This document shows, in pieces, positions 1 through 11,307 of a DNA stretch of 64,000 nucleotides. This DNA comes from Ignelater luminosus (lineage: Eukaryota > Arthropoda > Insecta > Coleoptera > Elateridae), in NCBI GenBank assembly GCA_011009095.1, contig VTPC01090912.1, positions 268,753 through 332,752 of the forward strand, given 5' to 3'. The notes under the pieces are model-generated. The model worked only from the letters and a program-made list of their open reading frames with translations, had not been told where the DNA came from and did no database searches. The translations under genes and the position numbers were made by a program. Numbering within the stretch: position 1 is the first letter of the stretch; each line of letters opens with the position of its first letter.

Positions 1-595
1 TTAATAAATTTGTAAAGGTAGTCATTAAAAACCAGGTCCGGGTCAATAAACAACAATTTAAAAATTTATAGTCTTGGGGACTTGTTTGGAAGTACAATTA
101 GGGCAATTATATCAACGAGTTGAACTTTGCAATTTACTGATGATATTCACATACATAACATTATAAGTTATTTCAATAACTTTGAAGTACTTCTCGTAGT
201 GGAAAATACTCTGGATTTCCAGTTCCTTAAAGTTGTGAAAGGGTCTATACGTAATGGACTTAGTAAGTTTTTGTTTAGTTTGTAAACTATCATGACATCT
301 TTGAACTATTTCCACTTGGGGTTTCGTTTCTTTTCTCGAATACGAAATTACTAAAAATAAATATATAAAAATCTCTTTTGTCCTTAAACTTTCTAAATTA
401 TTAACAAAATTAAATTGTATTTTTGTATTCTGAAGGATTCAAAAACAATTTCTGTCGTATCTCAATGAAAGAAGTTGTTGTGACTTTTTTGGAAATTCTA
501 TATTAAACCTGGAAGACGTCTTAATTTAACTAAATGGATAACTTACGCTTGTAGGTCAAAATCACGAGAGGTGATAGTTTGAAGGTTTAAGAAGT
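1..595. other. AT-rich DNA, nothing recognised
   Basis: Low-GC sequence with only chance-length open frames. I see no coding, RNA or transposon signature. Confidence 0.6.
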
Positions 596-1000
596 AGAAA
601 TGGAGCTACAGCTCCGCTGCATCACCTTTAGGTTCTCTTTAATCAAAGACCTAATTAAAAACATAGGTTGGGCTACGCCACCCAAGGGGCCATCTACCAT
701 CAAAGTCCAGGCTTCGCCCTTCATCAACCTCCTATTAAGAGAATTAAATACAAGCCTTCCATTGGCCCTCTTAAGAATGTTAAATACAGGCTATGTCCTC
801 CCAATGGTGATCCAGGTTTGCCTTCAGTTTCAAATGACTTTCTTAAGAAAACTAAATGTGAACATGAGTCAAGCTACGTCCGCTCACGGGCCATCTGTGG
901 TGAGCTAAAAGACGGACTTCGCCTTCCGTCGCCGCTCTTAAGAAAGACAAACACAAGTATGTGTTGGGCTAGGCTCTCCCACGAAACCCCGCATTATTAT
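596..1000 (+). repeat. Decayed tandem repeat cluster A
   Basis: The stretch contains several degenerate copies of a roughly 50-60 bp motif. Each copy has a GC-richer half resembling GGGCTACGCCCTCC and a half resembling CTTAAGAGAACTAAATAC. Copies are visible near 668-760, 760-800, 835-870 and 890-960. Open frames of 102 and 125 codons overlap here in two frames, which is better explained by the repeat's composition than by coding. Related clusters lie at 1890-2095 and 2862-3145. The repeat family is not one I can name. Confidence 0.55.
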
Positions 1001-1049
1001 ACCGGGCAGACGCATCAAGACAAAACACTTATTGCAAACAAATGAAATG

Positions 1050-1290
1050 AATATTCGTAGAAAAATCATAGGAAAACACGACTAGGCAAGGTAGTAAACC
1101 AAGAACTAAGAGAAAAATTAACAGTGCAAGTAATAAGAGACTGATTAAAATAACCAGAAATTGAAAGCCAGGAAGACCTCTAAAGTGGTGAACAGAAAGT
1201 CAGAGGGCATTAATAGACTCGTCGCCATAACCGTGTGAAAGAAACAAGCACTTAGCTTACTGTAAAACAAGAGCAACAAGAAGAAAAAGA
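1050..1290 (+). pseudogene. Possible LINE reverse-transcriptase C-terminal scrap
   Basis: Broken frames read like the C-terminal tail of RTE-type non-LTR retrotransposons. One piece resembles the GKTRLGKVVNQELREKL segment that follows the RT domain in such elements, and a PGRPLKW piece near 1169-1189 resembles the GRPRKRW motif close to their C-terminus. In-frame stops separate the pieces, and no RT catalytic core is present. An A-rich stretch with AAGAAG repeats follows at 1270-1300, as would suit a LINE 3' end. The match is short, so chance similarity cannot be excluded. Confidence 0.35.
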
Positions 1291-1299
1291 AAATCTAAG

Positions 1300-1889
1300 A
1301 AGAGGTACAATAATGTTGCCAAGACTATCAAATGAGCTTGTGCAAAATCTCACGAAGGCATAATACACAAAATACATACATAGATTTCGCCATCAAAAAC
1401 ATGAATCATGCAAAAAAACCGTTTTTTAATGTAATACAGCGAAACTGTATGTTAAAGAAAATTTTAATTTCGGAGATATTTGTACTACACTGTTGAGAAT
1501 GTATCGAATAAATTCAGGTTTTAAATGGAAAACGATTTTCATCGTCTCATGGTTGTTTCAACCACCAGATATCAGATGTACAAAATCCAATATAATTTTT
1601 ATTATGATTCTCATTTTTTCGAAACAAATATTCGATAGTCGAAACTAATAGTGTAAAGATCCAATTACGAACCAGATTAGCTAGCGAAGCAAACGTGAAG
1701 CTTTCAAAGATCATGCCTCATTGATCAATAAAACAAACTTTCAACTTCCACAAGAAATAGAACCAGACATTTCAAGACTAAAATACATAAGGAAACAATA
1801 GCAATCAACCTACCATTCAAAAAGTAATATTCCGAGACTATTATACGAAATGGGCATTAGCAAATGGCATAAAATTCTAAATCAACTAC
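1300..1889. other. AT-rich spacer with one dispersed short similarity
   Basis: No gene is visible. A segment at about 1308-1366 resembles 10415-10465: both have a GAGCTNGTGCAAA core followed by GAAGGC. It may be a scrap of a dispersed repeat. Confidence 0.4.
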
Positions 1890-2148
1890 ATACGAACATG
1901 GAATGGGCTACGGTCTTCCTCCTCCCTCCTTCCGTCGAGGCACTTCTTAATAGAACTAAATACGAGCTTGGATCGGGCATTCCCCCCCATTAACCTCCTT
2001 AAGAGAGCTAAACTGAAACACGAATTGGACTACATCCACTCATAGGCAGTCTGTGATGGTCCCAGTTAGGCGACCTTAAAAGAGCTAACTAGGAACACTG
2101 AAGCTTTAAATAAGGTGAATAAGAGCGTCACTGGAGATGGCATGCCAG
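1890..2148 (+). repeat. Decayed tandem repeat cluster B
   Basis: Further degenerate units of the cluster A motif are present, for example near 1899-1960, 1970-2025 and 2065-2090. The cluster ends in a tail at 2097-2148 reading TTTAAATAAGGTGAATAAGA and then GATGGCA. A similar tail closes cluster C at 3138-3184, so clusters B and C form a diverged direct repeat of about 250-300 bp flanking the GC-rich segment between them. Confidence 0.5.
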
Positions 2149-2860
2149 TCTGAAACGATACGCTATGTCGATGATGATGGTGAACGATGAACCTCTTGAT
2201 GTGCGGAGTACCTTGACAAAGTCCATGCCTCCTTCATCTGTAGTGGAAACCAACGGTGGAGTAGTGGTGTTGACTGCGCTGGTGGCAGCGGGCCCTTGGA
2301 TGGCAGATGGACTTCGTTTCGTCTAGCCTCCGATGCATACCATGACGTCCTAGATTTTGACCGAGGGTCTTCAGTGCCCGGATGAGCTTGGAAAAGTCAA
2401 GGCCTTCCAGAAAGTTTAACCAGTGTTGCGGCAGCGCGCTCCCATGCTGTCTTCTTCTTCGCCGGCTGCCTCTGCCTCTTCCTGAACTTCTTCTCGTTGG
2501 CGACGGTGTCGGTGGCGGCGACGGTGTCGGTAGCGGCGACGATGTCGGTGGCGGCGACGATGTCGGAGTCTTCTATGGGATGGGGTGGTTGAAGGTCTTT
2601 TCCCCCTTCTTCGTTAGATACTTCATGGTCTTGAAAGTACACTTGACTGGAAAGTTGGCGAGGTAGCGGTCGACTGCATCTATGCTCTCACGGAGACAGA
2701 TGTCGTTGATGTCTTAAGTGTATAAGTGCGCTCTGTATAGGTGTTGCTCGATCGGTGGTTAGAGCGGAAATTTTGGCCGAAATGCTATGTCGCGCTACAG
2801 CACTTTCTTTATACTAACTCTTCTGGAGTAGAAACCGGTTGGGGTCTGGATTGTTTAGAA
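2149..2860. other. GC-rich island between direct repeats, unidentified
   Basis: This segment is clearly richer in GC than its surroundings. It carries open frames on both strands (94 codons plus, 2382-2666; 81 codons minus, 2397-2642). On the minus strand a further coherent stretch reads around DAVDRYLANFPVKCTFK (about 2620-2690) in a different frame from a basic stretch containing KKFRKRQRQPAKKK. This suggests a decayed minus-strand coding region, but no known domain is recognisable. The 18-bp minisatellite inside it explains the GDGVGSGD-type repeats on the plus strand. It could be the coding remnant of an unknown element bounded by clusters B and C. Confidence 0.35.
2499..2570. repeat. 18-bp minisatellite, four units
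   Basis: Four adjacent copies of GGCGACGRTGTCGGTRGC start at 2499, 2517, 2535 and 2553, the last with a diverged end. The 18-bp period keeps the reading frame on both strands and encodes simple six-residue repeats either way (AATDTV/AATDIV on the minus strand). Confidence 0.85.
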
Positions 2861-2861
2861 A

Positions 2862-3184
2862 AGGTTGGGCTCTGTCCTCCATTACCCCTTTTAAAAAGCT
2901 AAAACCCATCACTCTAGATCGGGTTTCGCCCTCTATCAAATTTAGATGAGAAGTAAATAAAAAGGTTGGTTGGTTGGACTTCCCTTCCATTGATCTTAAA
3001 TAAGGATTTAGTTACGCAATTCCATTACCTTTCCTAAAAGAACTAAATGCCAACACTGGTCGGTCTAGGCCATCTCACAGACCCAGAAAACGTGTCGGTC
3101 TACACGCTCCATTAACTTTCTTAAGAGTGATAAATGTGAGCATTGAAACCTTAATAAGGCGAATAGGAGCATCGAGGGATGGCA
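2862..3184 (+). repeat. Decayed tandem repeat cluster C
   Basis: The same unit type as clusters A and B recurs here, for example TTGGGCTCTGTCCTCCATTA near 2866 and CTTAAGAGTGATAAATG near 3118. The closing tail near 3145-3170, AATAAGGCGAATAGGAGCAT, matches the tail of cluster B. Confidence 0.5.
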
Positions 3185-3199
3185 ACCTAAAATTAAATA

Positions 3200-6100
3200 C
3201 ATCTGATCAGTCTCCGTTGCTAGGGGAGAGAATAATGGCAATGTACGTAACTGATGAGAATCTTCTTGATAAGTGAAATATGACTGTTTACATTTTCAGA
3301 ATCTTCTAAAACGATCTGAGAGAAAAGAGGCACAATGGATTGCCGACTTCAGTTTTAATTTAGTTTACTTTTCATAGTTTTCATTTAATGTGCACCTCTA
3401 AGATTAAAGAACTAAGCTTTTAAATCTTTCTATATAGCTTATCCCATATTGAGAAATATTACTTTTTGTTTTTCTTGGCTCTGTCGAGTTGTCATTAGAT
3501 GATAACTAAAATATCTCAAACATTCAAGCAGTCAATAATGAACTGTCCAGACTTTCACATCAATCAAACTTTTAGGGCAGATAGGGTTTTCCCTACCATC
3601 CAAACTTTCTGATCCTGCTAACCCAATTTAACAGTCAATAAAAGCGTCTCTTATTTTAATAACCATACAGGATTTTCTGATCACTGGAAGCTTTCCCAAA
3701 TGCAATTTTTTAATCACTTCCGTGATTTTGCCGAAAACTGAGATCAAACTGGCATCGATGTAAGCCTTGCTTTTACAGTCTTGCTCATTTAGATTTCTGA
3801 GGTTTTCAGGATTCATTAGAAACAGTTATATGACATGCAAGAAATTTGTTTTTTTAAATGAACATCATATTTAAATTATTTAAAGCAGAAATGATCTTTT
3901 GGAAATAATTCTCTAAATCCACTTGCTCAAAAGAAGTTTTGTTCAATAATAAATTGTAGCAAAAATTCATAAAAGTAAGGAAGAATTTAACAAAAGAGGA
4001 AATATTTATCACATGGGATTTGTCGACCTCGGTGACTTGATTCCTGGCTCAGGCAAAAATTTCTGGAAAGCGAGAAAAATTCTCTGCGGTTTCTGAGGTC
4101 ATTTGGTGGGAGCTTTAGATATTTTGTCTTAGCTCTGTTTGAATCATGGACATATATGATAAAAATCAAAGACCAAATCGATGTTCTATTGAAGTCAGAA
4201 TTAGCTGAAGATTTCTAAAAGCCAAATCTGGTTGGAAATTCCAAATTCTGTGTGACTTTCAAAGTGTATTCAAAATAGCAGGGCTATTGTAAGCACACTG
4301 AGCTACACTGAAGATTTAGAAAATCATCACTGCTTCTCGAATGAAATACAGTGATACTAAACGATACTTTTGGCATCGGGCAAACTGAATTCTGCTACAG
4401 TATGGAAACGTCAGTAAGAAGAAAATTAAAACTTCCGAATGCATTTGGGAAAGGTTTACGCCCTGGTTTCGCAAAAGTTTCAATCTAACAATCACATACT
4501 GCCTATCGAATATCATATTAAGAATGGCTATACCTGCTGTACCTACATGAACCTCGATATGTGTTTGCACTAATCAGTAAAATTAACTAAACTTCTTTCA
4601 TGAAAGCTTTGCAATTTGATGAGATTGAAATAATTAAAGAAATAAAATGACCAAAGAAATGATTTTGATTGAATGAGATTGCTAGAAAGAATATTAACAG
4701 CAACAACAATGACTTTTATGAGAAAACCTCACTTTGATTTGACTGATTGGACTTTTAAAATTTTTGAAGAGCTCTTGCAGCACTCGTGAAGCATTCTGAA
4801 GAGTTCTTGCTTATATTTGAAACGAACAGACTTTCTAATTAAAGTGATTAATGGTGCTTCACATCGTATCAAGAGCGTTTAAATAAATAGCGCTTTACTT
4901 GTCTTTCAAGAGTATCTGAAAATCAAGGTTGTTTAAAACTATATGATGATCTAGAATCCACCTAGTTATTCTACTAGTAATTGGTACACATAATTAGGTA
5001 TCTATCTATTCGATTTATATTATTTTAAAACAATGTTTTTACATAAAATATTCTGGACTCCCCTGACACTTGAAGATCAAATCGTGGAAACACGTGTATT
5101 ATGTATATTTAGAAGATGTAGTATTAATTGAAATTACAAAAAATAAAAAAACTGCTATTGAATACTGAACACTATTAATTTAGAAATTTACAAAAAACCA
5201 TGATCAAGAACTATCCAATCTTGTAGAGTGAAAAGATTCAATTTTTTAATATATTAACCATCCGAAGAGGAGAACGTGTACAGAAAATAAGAATTCTTGT
5301 GTTGCCCCTTTTGGGATTGTAAATTATTCTGGTGGAAAGTCTATAAAATCAATTTGTACCCAGCGCATTCACCCCATTTGCATAACCCTACTTGTAGGAG
5401 TTTCGCCGTTCAGTTTTTTTAGGTAGCCTAACCTACTAGGCAACACACAATACATGCTGGTTTGAATTTCAAGATCTTATTGTATGCTTGCAAGAGAAAA
5501 ATAGAATATAATGCTTATGTAAATATTTTATACAATTTAGTAGGTTTTATATAACATGATTTTTCTCTGAGATTCTAGTAAAACGCTTTTCGTACAACGA
5601 ATTTCTGAAAAAAGTATACAAATATCTTATTTCCTCTTATAAGATTATCTTGTTCTTTTTGTCGAACAAACAATTAAAGAATTAAGAAAGAACAAAGTTC
5701 AGAAATTATTGTTGTTGTTAATTGAGTTTTTTTGAAGCTTTTTTCAAATCTCATCTGGAGAAGATGTCTGAAACATCTTATTCCATGATACCTTATTGTA
5801 TTATCGTTCACTCGTAATATTTTACTTCTAACTTTTAAATTGTTTTGAATTTCAAGTTGGTAAAAAGACACGGTCCCAATAGGGTTTCGTGATCACGTCA
5901 AAATGACAAACAAAGCAGTTTACTTTTATACTTCAGTATTTATTACCTTACAAATCAATTCATTTCAACCGCTGTTTCAACAGTAAGAAAGTTAAAACGT
6001 AAATTATATTACAGCGAGGTTAAAATAAAGTTAGAATCGATTTTTATTTTGTACATGTACCTGTAAACAAAAAAAGGAAGCTTCCTACAGCCATAAGAGT

Positions 6101-6780
6101 ATTTTTGGATGTTTTGTATCTGGACAAAGTTTTTTCCACAAACGCCTGCCGTTTCCTTATTGTTCTTTAAATTTATTAAAGTATTCAAAATATTTTGACT
6201 GGTATACAATAATATTTTGCGATCAACCAAAAAAAAAGAATTAAATTTTATTTTTTCCACTCTAATAAATGGTTTCAAAATCTCGCGTTAATTAGTATTC
6301 GCGTAGCGCTTGCTTGGATAAAAATCTATTAATCATAAATTAATCTACAAGAATATAATAGTGTGCAAATGTTTACTCTAAGAGCTACAGGACTTCAGGG
6401 CGTCCTTTAAGCAAGCGTAGAAAGATTTATATATTCCGGAGTACCATTTTACTCTGGTCCTGAAAGCACATATTAAAGAGAAGCCGGAAAGAACAACGTA
6501 CAAGCTCGGAAACTGAACTTGACTTGAGTTATTTTTGCCTTTAGGATCTCTTACATTCGAAGAAGGGAAGATGTAAATCTTAAAAAAATTAAATAAACTA
6601 GACAAGATGAATAGAGAAAAAATGTTAAATATAAAAGCGTTATTTATTATGTGTGAAAAAAATATGCTTGTGTACCTTGCGTTTCCAGTCTGTTCACCGA
6701 TACTCTATTTCGAGATGATCAGAAGGATATACAAGGATTTTTTCTACCAGTATTTTTGCACAGTTTCACTTATAAGTTAA
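3200..6780. other. AT-rich DNA, nothing recognised
   Basis: Only short frames without protein-like composition are present. A POU-type octamer (ATTTGCAT) sits near 5377 but stands alone. I see no repeat, RNA gene or transposase signature. Confidence 0.6.
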
Positions 6781-6837
6781 AGTGACCTGCATGGGATATA
6801 TACTGGATGGAGATAGAGTAGAGGTAACATTTATTTT

Positions 6838-6945
6838 TATTGATGTAGCGCGTGTCGTCGCCTCCCGCTAGATTCGAACCTGGACCCTAAACTGTCATAT
6901 CTAATCAGCCGACCAACTAACGCACTGAGCCACGGAGAGCGCTGG
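6838..6945 (-). repeat. tRNA-derived SINE head
   Basis: Read on the minus strand, the segment contains an A-box-like TGGCTCAGTGCGTTAGTTGG and, about 55 bp on, a B-box-like GGTTCGAATC, the internal RNA polymerase III promoter layout of tRNA genes. It is not a functional tRNA: the T-arm and acceptor stems do not pair properly. A tRNA-derived SINE head is therefore the better reading. The body probably continues to lower coordinates toward about 6780. I could not find target duplications or a clear tail. Confidence 0.6.
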
Positions 6946-9850
6946 CTGCTTTCATTTACTTTCTAGTAGCATAACTTCAGTTGAAAGTGTAAAGGGTCGG
7001 GTTCTCGGTTTTTAGGGTTGCATACTTCACCGAAAGCTTTTTGCGAACTTGGCATACTGCCCAAATGTGAAAGGTAGTTTCGACGTTGTTTATGGCTTTG
7101 CATTAATTTAAAATTCTAAACAAAAAGATGACATAGGAAATGATATTTTCTAACAGGAGTTTTATATTAGAATAAATTTCCGATTATCAGTAGTATCTGC
7201 AAGCGCATAAATTACGTGTTAATTCTAGTTTAGGCCAAGCCTCGTTAGACACAAACAGAAGCAACTTGGATGGATATTATACATACACATTACACATATA
7301 CTATACTATGACCCCGCTGTTCAGTTATTTTAGCTCGATGACAAATGGCGAGGTGAATGCTCTCTCTCATATGCTACTTTTGATGCTCATCATGGCCTCA
7401 CTGACCCTTTAAAAAATTATCATACTAAACTCTTTAGAAATTAGAATACCGAAACACTTAATGAAAATGCATTTCCTTTAAATATAAAATTACTGCTGCA
7501 AAATCATTTTTACGCCCTCTTACGAGGTAATGGTTCGCATTAAAACAATGGAGATTTATTACACTTTTATAACGGTAATTATATTTTAATTTTCGGGGTA
7601 TAAACACGAGCCGCCATCAAAGATTTATTTATATCTTTATTATTTTTCTTTCTCTCATTCATTTTCCAGCCGCATTCATTTTATTTTGTTGGGGATTTTC
7701 TTTCTGATTGATTTTCAGTTAACAAATAAAAGGAGGAGAGTTTGCGTGACCAATAAATAAATGGACCCATTTACTTCTTGAGAGTGTCATCGGAATCTAA
7801 TAAAACTGATTGAAAATAAAATCTATTGTTTTCTAGATAATCGAATGCAATTTTAAAAACGGCAAGGACATCAATTTGTATTTTCTTACAGTATTCTGAA
7901 ATCTTGTTAAGTTAGGGACGTACAGTATAAAAATAAAACTCAACAGTGTTCTCTCAATAAACGTCCAGTTGTTTGAGTTTAAGTACATTATAAAAGTAGA
8001 GCAAAATAAACGCTCCAGTCTCAGAAAGCCTTAACAACGCCATTAAATCTTGAGGGGCAAAATGAAAATTAATATGTTTCTAAAAGAGTAACTATTAATT
8101 ATTTTTATCATTTCTCATAAATCTCTGGATACTTCAATTATTTCTTTATAAATTACTAACCTAGATTCGAATTCCTTAATTAACATTCTTTTCCTTCTAT
8201 TCGACTTTGCTCTTTTAGGAATGCTTTTCACATCACCTGAGAATATTATCTGGGATAGCGGAAATATAATAGAAAAATTTTGGGAATACTTCTGAACTTT
8301 TTTTCCCAATATTTCACCAATAACTTGTTTGTGATTCAGGTAATTCCGAAGCAATTTTCTTTTCTTGGTTTTCTCTTCGCACGGCTCTTTAACATATCTC
8401 TCTAACGCCATTTATAAAGTTGTCAATTTTAAACGTTTTATTCATTCGTAATATAAATGTCTCACTGTATTGGTTCAAATAATTATCTTCCCAATAGTCT
8501 TCCCCATTCTCTTTTATTTCTGTCCTTGCTCTTTATTCTCTATATCTATCGTGCAAATTAAGAAGTTCATAGTTAATTAATAAATCAGAAAAAACTACCT
8601 TAGTGTTTAGGTAGCAATAAAAATGATTGAAAACTGTTGGGCCAATTAGTCAAACAGTCTGCGAGGAAAATAAGAAAATGTATATTTTGATTCTAATGGT
8701 TTGAAACAAGGGCATATAGGTATGGAAACTTGCCAAAAAGTTGTTGCCAATGTTGAATACGTATGAAAGATCAAAGAACGCAATAGTTAATAGTATAACA
8801 TATTCAACAAACCTAAGCGACTAAACAATCTATTGCTGAACTGCTAGTTTTACTTAACTTTTTGTCAATCTATTACTGCACATTTGATACAAAAGTTTTT
8901 TCATTATTGGCCAAAAGCCAGAGAATTAACATCTTTTAGAAAAATATTGTAGTTAAAGGTCAAGAAATTAATAAAAAAGATGAGTTGCAATAAAGTAAAA
9001 GGATACAATATGGACCCAAACCAAATGCTAATTGAATTAAGTCCAAACGCAATACTTCTTACCAATACAGACAATGATTTGCTATTTCACGACTTCTACT
9101 TAACAGAATGCACATTTCAACAAACAAAACAAAAAGTTGATGCTATCAAAAGAGTCTTTTCTTTGCAAACCACTAGTCAAAGATTAACCAATCCAACAGG
9201 TGATGAATTTTAAATTCTACTAAATTAATTCTTCTAATGTGAACCAAGGACTCGATAGAAAAGTCGTGTTCAGCCGGTGCTGGATTAGGAAAGAAGCGAA
9301 TCTGTTCTTGTAGTTTAGTACGGTAGTCTTAGGACTCTCTCCATTCGGCTTGGTTTGCTTTGGTAAATGGCAAGCTCTCAAAGTGGTTTAGCATTCAGGT
9401 GTTGGCTTCTAATTTGAACTTGATGCTCACTAAGTAGAGTGATGTCGAATTATGGGATTAATTCCCACGTGAATGAATATGACGTCCATATGACGTTATG
9501 TATTTGTTATCAAGCACTAGATTTTCTGTATAATTGTGAATAACTGAAATCAACACTCGAAGAAAAAACATCAGTCTTGGTGACTTAGTTGGCCGAATTT
9601 TTCGATCTCATCAGAAACAATGTTCTAGTCACTTTCATAAACCCCCTAGCAGTATGCGCATGAGTCCATTTTGTTAAAATCATCGTTGAAGTTTTCAAAT
9701 AATCACAAGGCTAGTATGACAAATGTATGAATTATACCAGAATAACGATCGTTGCTGATAATAACTGTCACGCTGTCGTGTGTATTTTGAAAGAAACGCA
9801 AACCGAAAATTCGTATAGCCGACACTGTACACAAAACAGAAACTTCTGGA
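6946..9850. other. AT-rich DNA, no gene; one candidate regulatory patch
   Basis: No coding or transposon signature was found. The stretch 7500-7760 is unusual in having a mixed, non-repetitive texture with many homeobox-like and forkhead-like words (TTTATTAC, TAATTA, TAAACA, CCAATAAAT), and is listed separately as a finding. A 77-codon frame at 8980-9213 resembles nothing known to me. Confidence 0.45.
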
Positions 9851-9851
9851 C

Positions 9852-10050
9852 TATGCAAAGACCTCTGTTGATTTTCTCATGAGTTCTCTGGTACCAGTAA
9901 CGACATTCTTGCTTATAAAAGTAGGTTTCGTTATAGAAGATATTGTTACCCCCAACTGATTGTTATCAAAAGAGTTACTTATCAATGTTTCTGCAAAATG
10001 AAGTTATTTTCTATGAAGTTTTGATTTGATTGGATGTTATAACGGCGGGA
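9852..10050 (+). repeat. Direct repeat, left copy
   Basis: This segment aligns by eye with 11308-11482. Shared landmarks in order are an AAGACCTC/AGGACCTC word, TTCTCTGG-NN-CAGTAACGAC, AGGTTTCGTTA-NN-AAGAT and TGGATGTTA near the right edge. Divergence is substantial and there are small indels, so the duplication is old. It may be one end of an unidentified element or two copies of the same dispersed repeat. Confidence 0.55.
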
Positions 10051-10767
10051 CGCCAGATGTTTTTAAAAATCCTGCAAATAAATGACTTGAGAATATCCAA
10101 AAGCTCCAAATACAGCTTCAACTTCAATTTGCAATTTGTAATTAGTCGAAGCTGTTTGCCTAAACCTGAAAGAAGTCCTCAAGAAAACTGCACGAAACTC
10201 ATTCCATTTTTCCGAAAACTGTCCTTTGACCAAAGCACATATTTAGTCCGGCTTCTCGTCCTTTATTCGTTAGAAGACGTCGTAGTGGAACTTTATTTTG
10301 GGTTGATCTGTGTCGGCATATCATTCAATATTGGAAGAATGTTAGTGGGCAAGTGTCAAACTAAGAAGAAAAACAATTCCTAATTTAAAGTGGAGTTGCA
10401 ATATCGTTTGCAAGATAACAGAAGAGCTCGTGCAAAGCCCTATGAAGGCGTTATTATTCCAGTATGAAAAAATGTGAATAATATACAGAGATGTCGTTTG
10501 TTAAAATAAATTGTTTTAGTTTAGTTTAGTTTAGTTGAAAATGCAAGGACCTCAAATCTAGAAAAAATCTTATTAAACGTATTTCGGCTAGCATGGTATT
10601 AATTTCACCATTAATCCGCTCAGGGTGAAGGACTGTCGACAAACACTTTACTTTTTAGGTAGTGGAAAAAGTTCCGATGGCATAGGTATTCAGTGACTGT
10701 TTCCCTACTTGGATATAACTTTTCCACATCGCTCTCAGAGACAGCGGCTGTATCTTGTTGTAACTAA
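10051..10767. other. Spacer between repeat copy and foldback
   Basis: A 117-codon frame at 10030-10383 has no recognisable domain, and its start overlaps the direct repeat, so I do not call it a gene. Four perfect TTTAG units occur at 10515-10534. Confidence 0.4.
10515..10534 (+). repeat. TTTAG microsatellite, four units
   Basis: Four uninterrupted TTTAG copies. It is too short to have telomeric meaning, and the motif is not the insect TTAGG repeat. Confidence 0.8.
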
Positions 10768-11237
10768 CAAGGAGAGGGCACAGTCAGTCCGTCGCCGTCG
10801 ATCTCGATGAAATTTTTACTGGAGATTCTACATAAAAAATAAGTCGACACGTATTTTGCCGTTCGTCTAAATGGGCCCTTCGGGACTTGCAAAAAAATAT
10901 TTTAGGTTAGAAAATCGTTAAAACTGGCTTTCAGGAATCTGATGCATTTTAACCGATTTCAATGAAACTTTTATGGCCCGTGTATCGAGGTTTTCCAGGA
11001 AGGCCAGAATAAAATTCACAACAAAATGCGGAACAGGGACAGTGAATTTTATTCTGGTTTTCCTAGGCCGTATATTTAAAAACTTCTATACAAGGGTCTA
11101 ATATTTTCCGATGTAGAATAAAAGTTTCCTTGAAATTTAGACGAAAGGCAAAATACGTTTCGACTTATTTTCGATGTGGTATCGCCAGTAAAAATTTCAT
11201 CGAGATCGGAGACGGACTTACAATGCCTTCACCTTGT
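10768..11237. repeat. 470-bp foldback palindrome
   Basis: The two halves are reverse complements of each other with moderate divergence. The inner arms are a perfect 16-bp match (CCAGAATAAAATTCAC at 11004-11019 against 11042-11057) around a 22-bp loop. The outer arms pair over about 90 bp (10785-10870 with 11140-11222), sharing CGATCTCGATGAAATTTTTA-type sequence, AATAAGTCGA, CGTATTTTGCC and TTCGTCTAAA. The left arm carries about 75-80 bp (roughly 10872-10950) without a partner. The structure would fold into one long hairpin. It fits a foldback or MITE-like DNA element whose family I cannot name. Confidence 0.8.
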
Positions 11238-11307
11238 ACGCTTTCGAAGTGGAGTGAAATTAATGAAATATAGCGCAATAGTGACCGGTACTGACTGTTA
11301 CGTTGCG

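Noticed and set aside
600-1045. Overlapping 102- and 125-codon plus-strand frames as a gene
   Set aside because: They lie in the decayed tandem repeat and overlap in two frames, as expected from the repeat's composition. The encoded proteins resemble nothing known.
6838-6945. Functional tRNA gene
   Set aside because: Promoter boxes are present but the T-stem and acceptor stem do not pair; a SINE head is the better explanation.
8980-9213. 77-codon frame with protein-like composition
   Set aside because: No recognisable domain or splice context; too short to defend.
10030-10383. 117-codon frame as a gene
   Set aside because: Its start lies inside a duplicated repeat, the product has no recognisable domain, and the corresponding frame in the other copy is not kept.
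10515-10534. Telomere-like repeat
   Set aside because: The unit is TTTAG rather than insect TTAGG, and there are just four copies.
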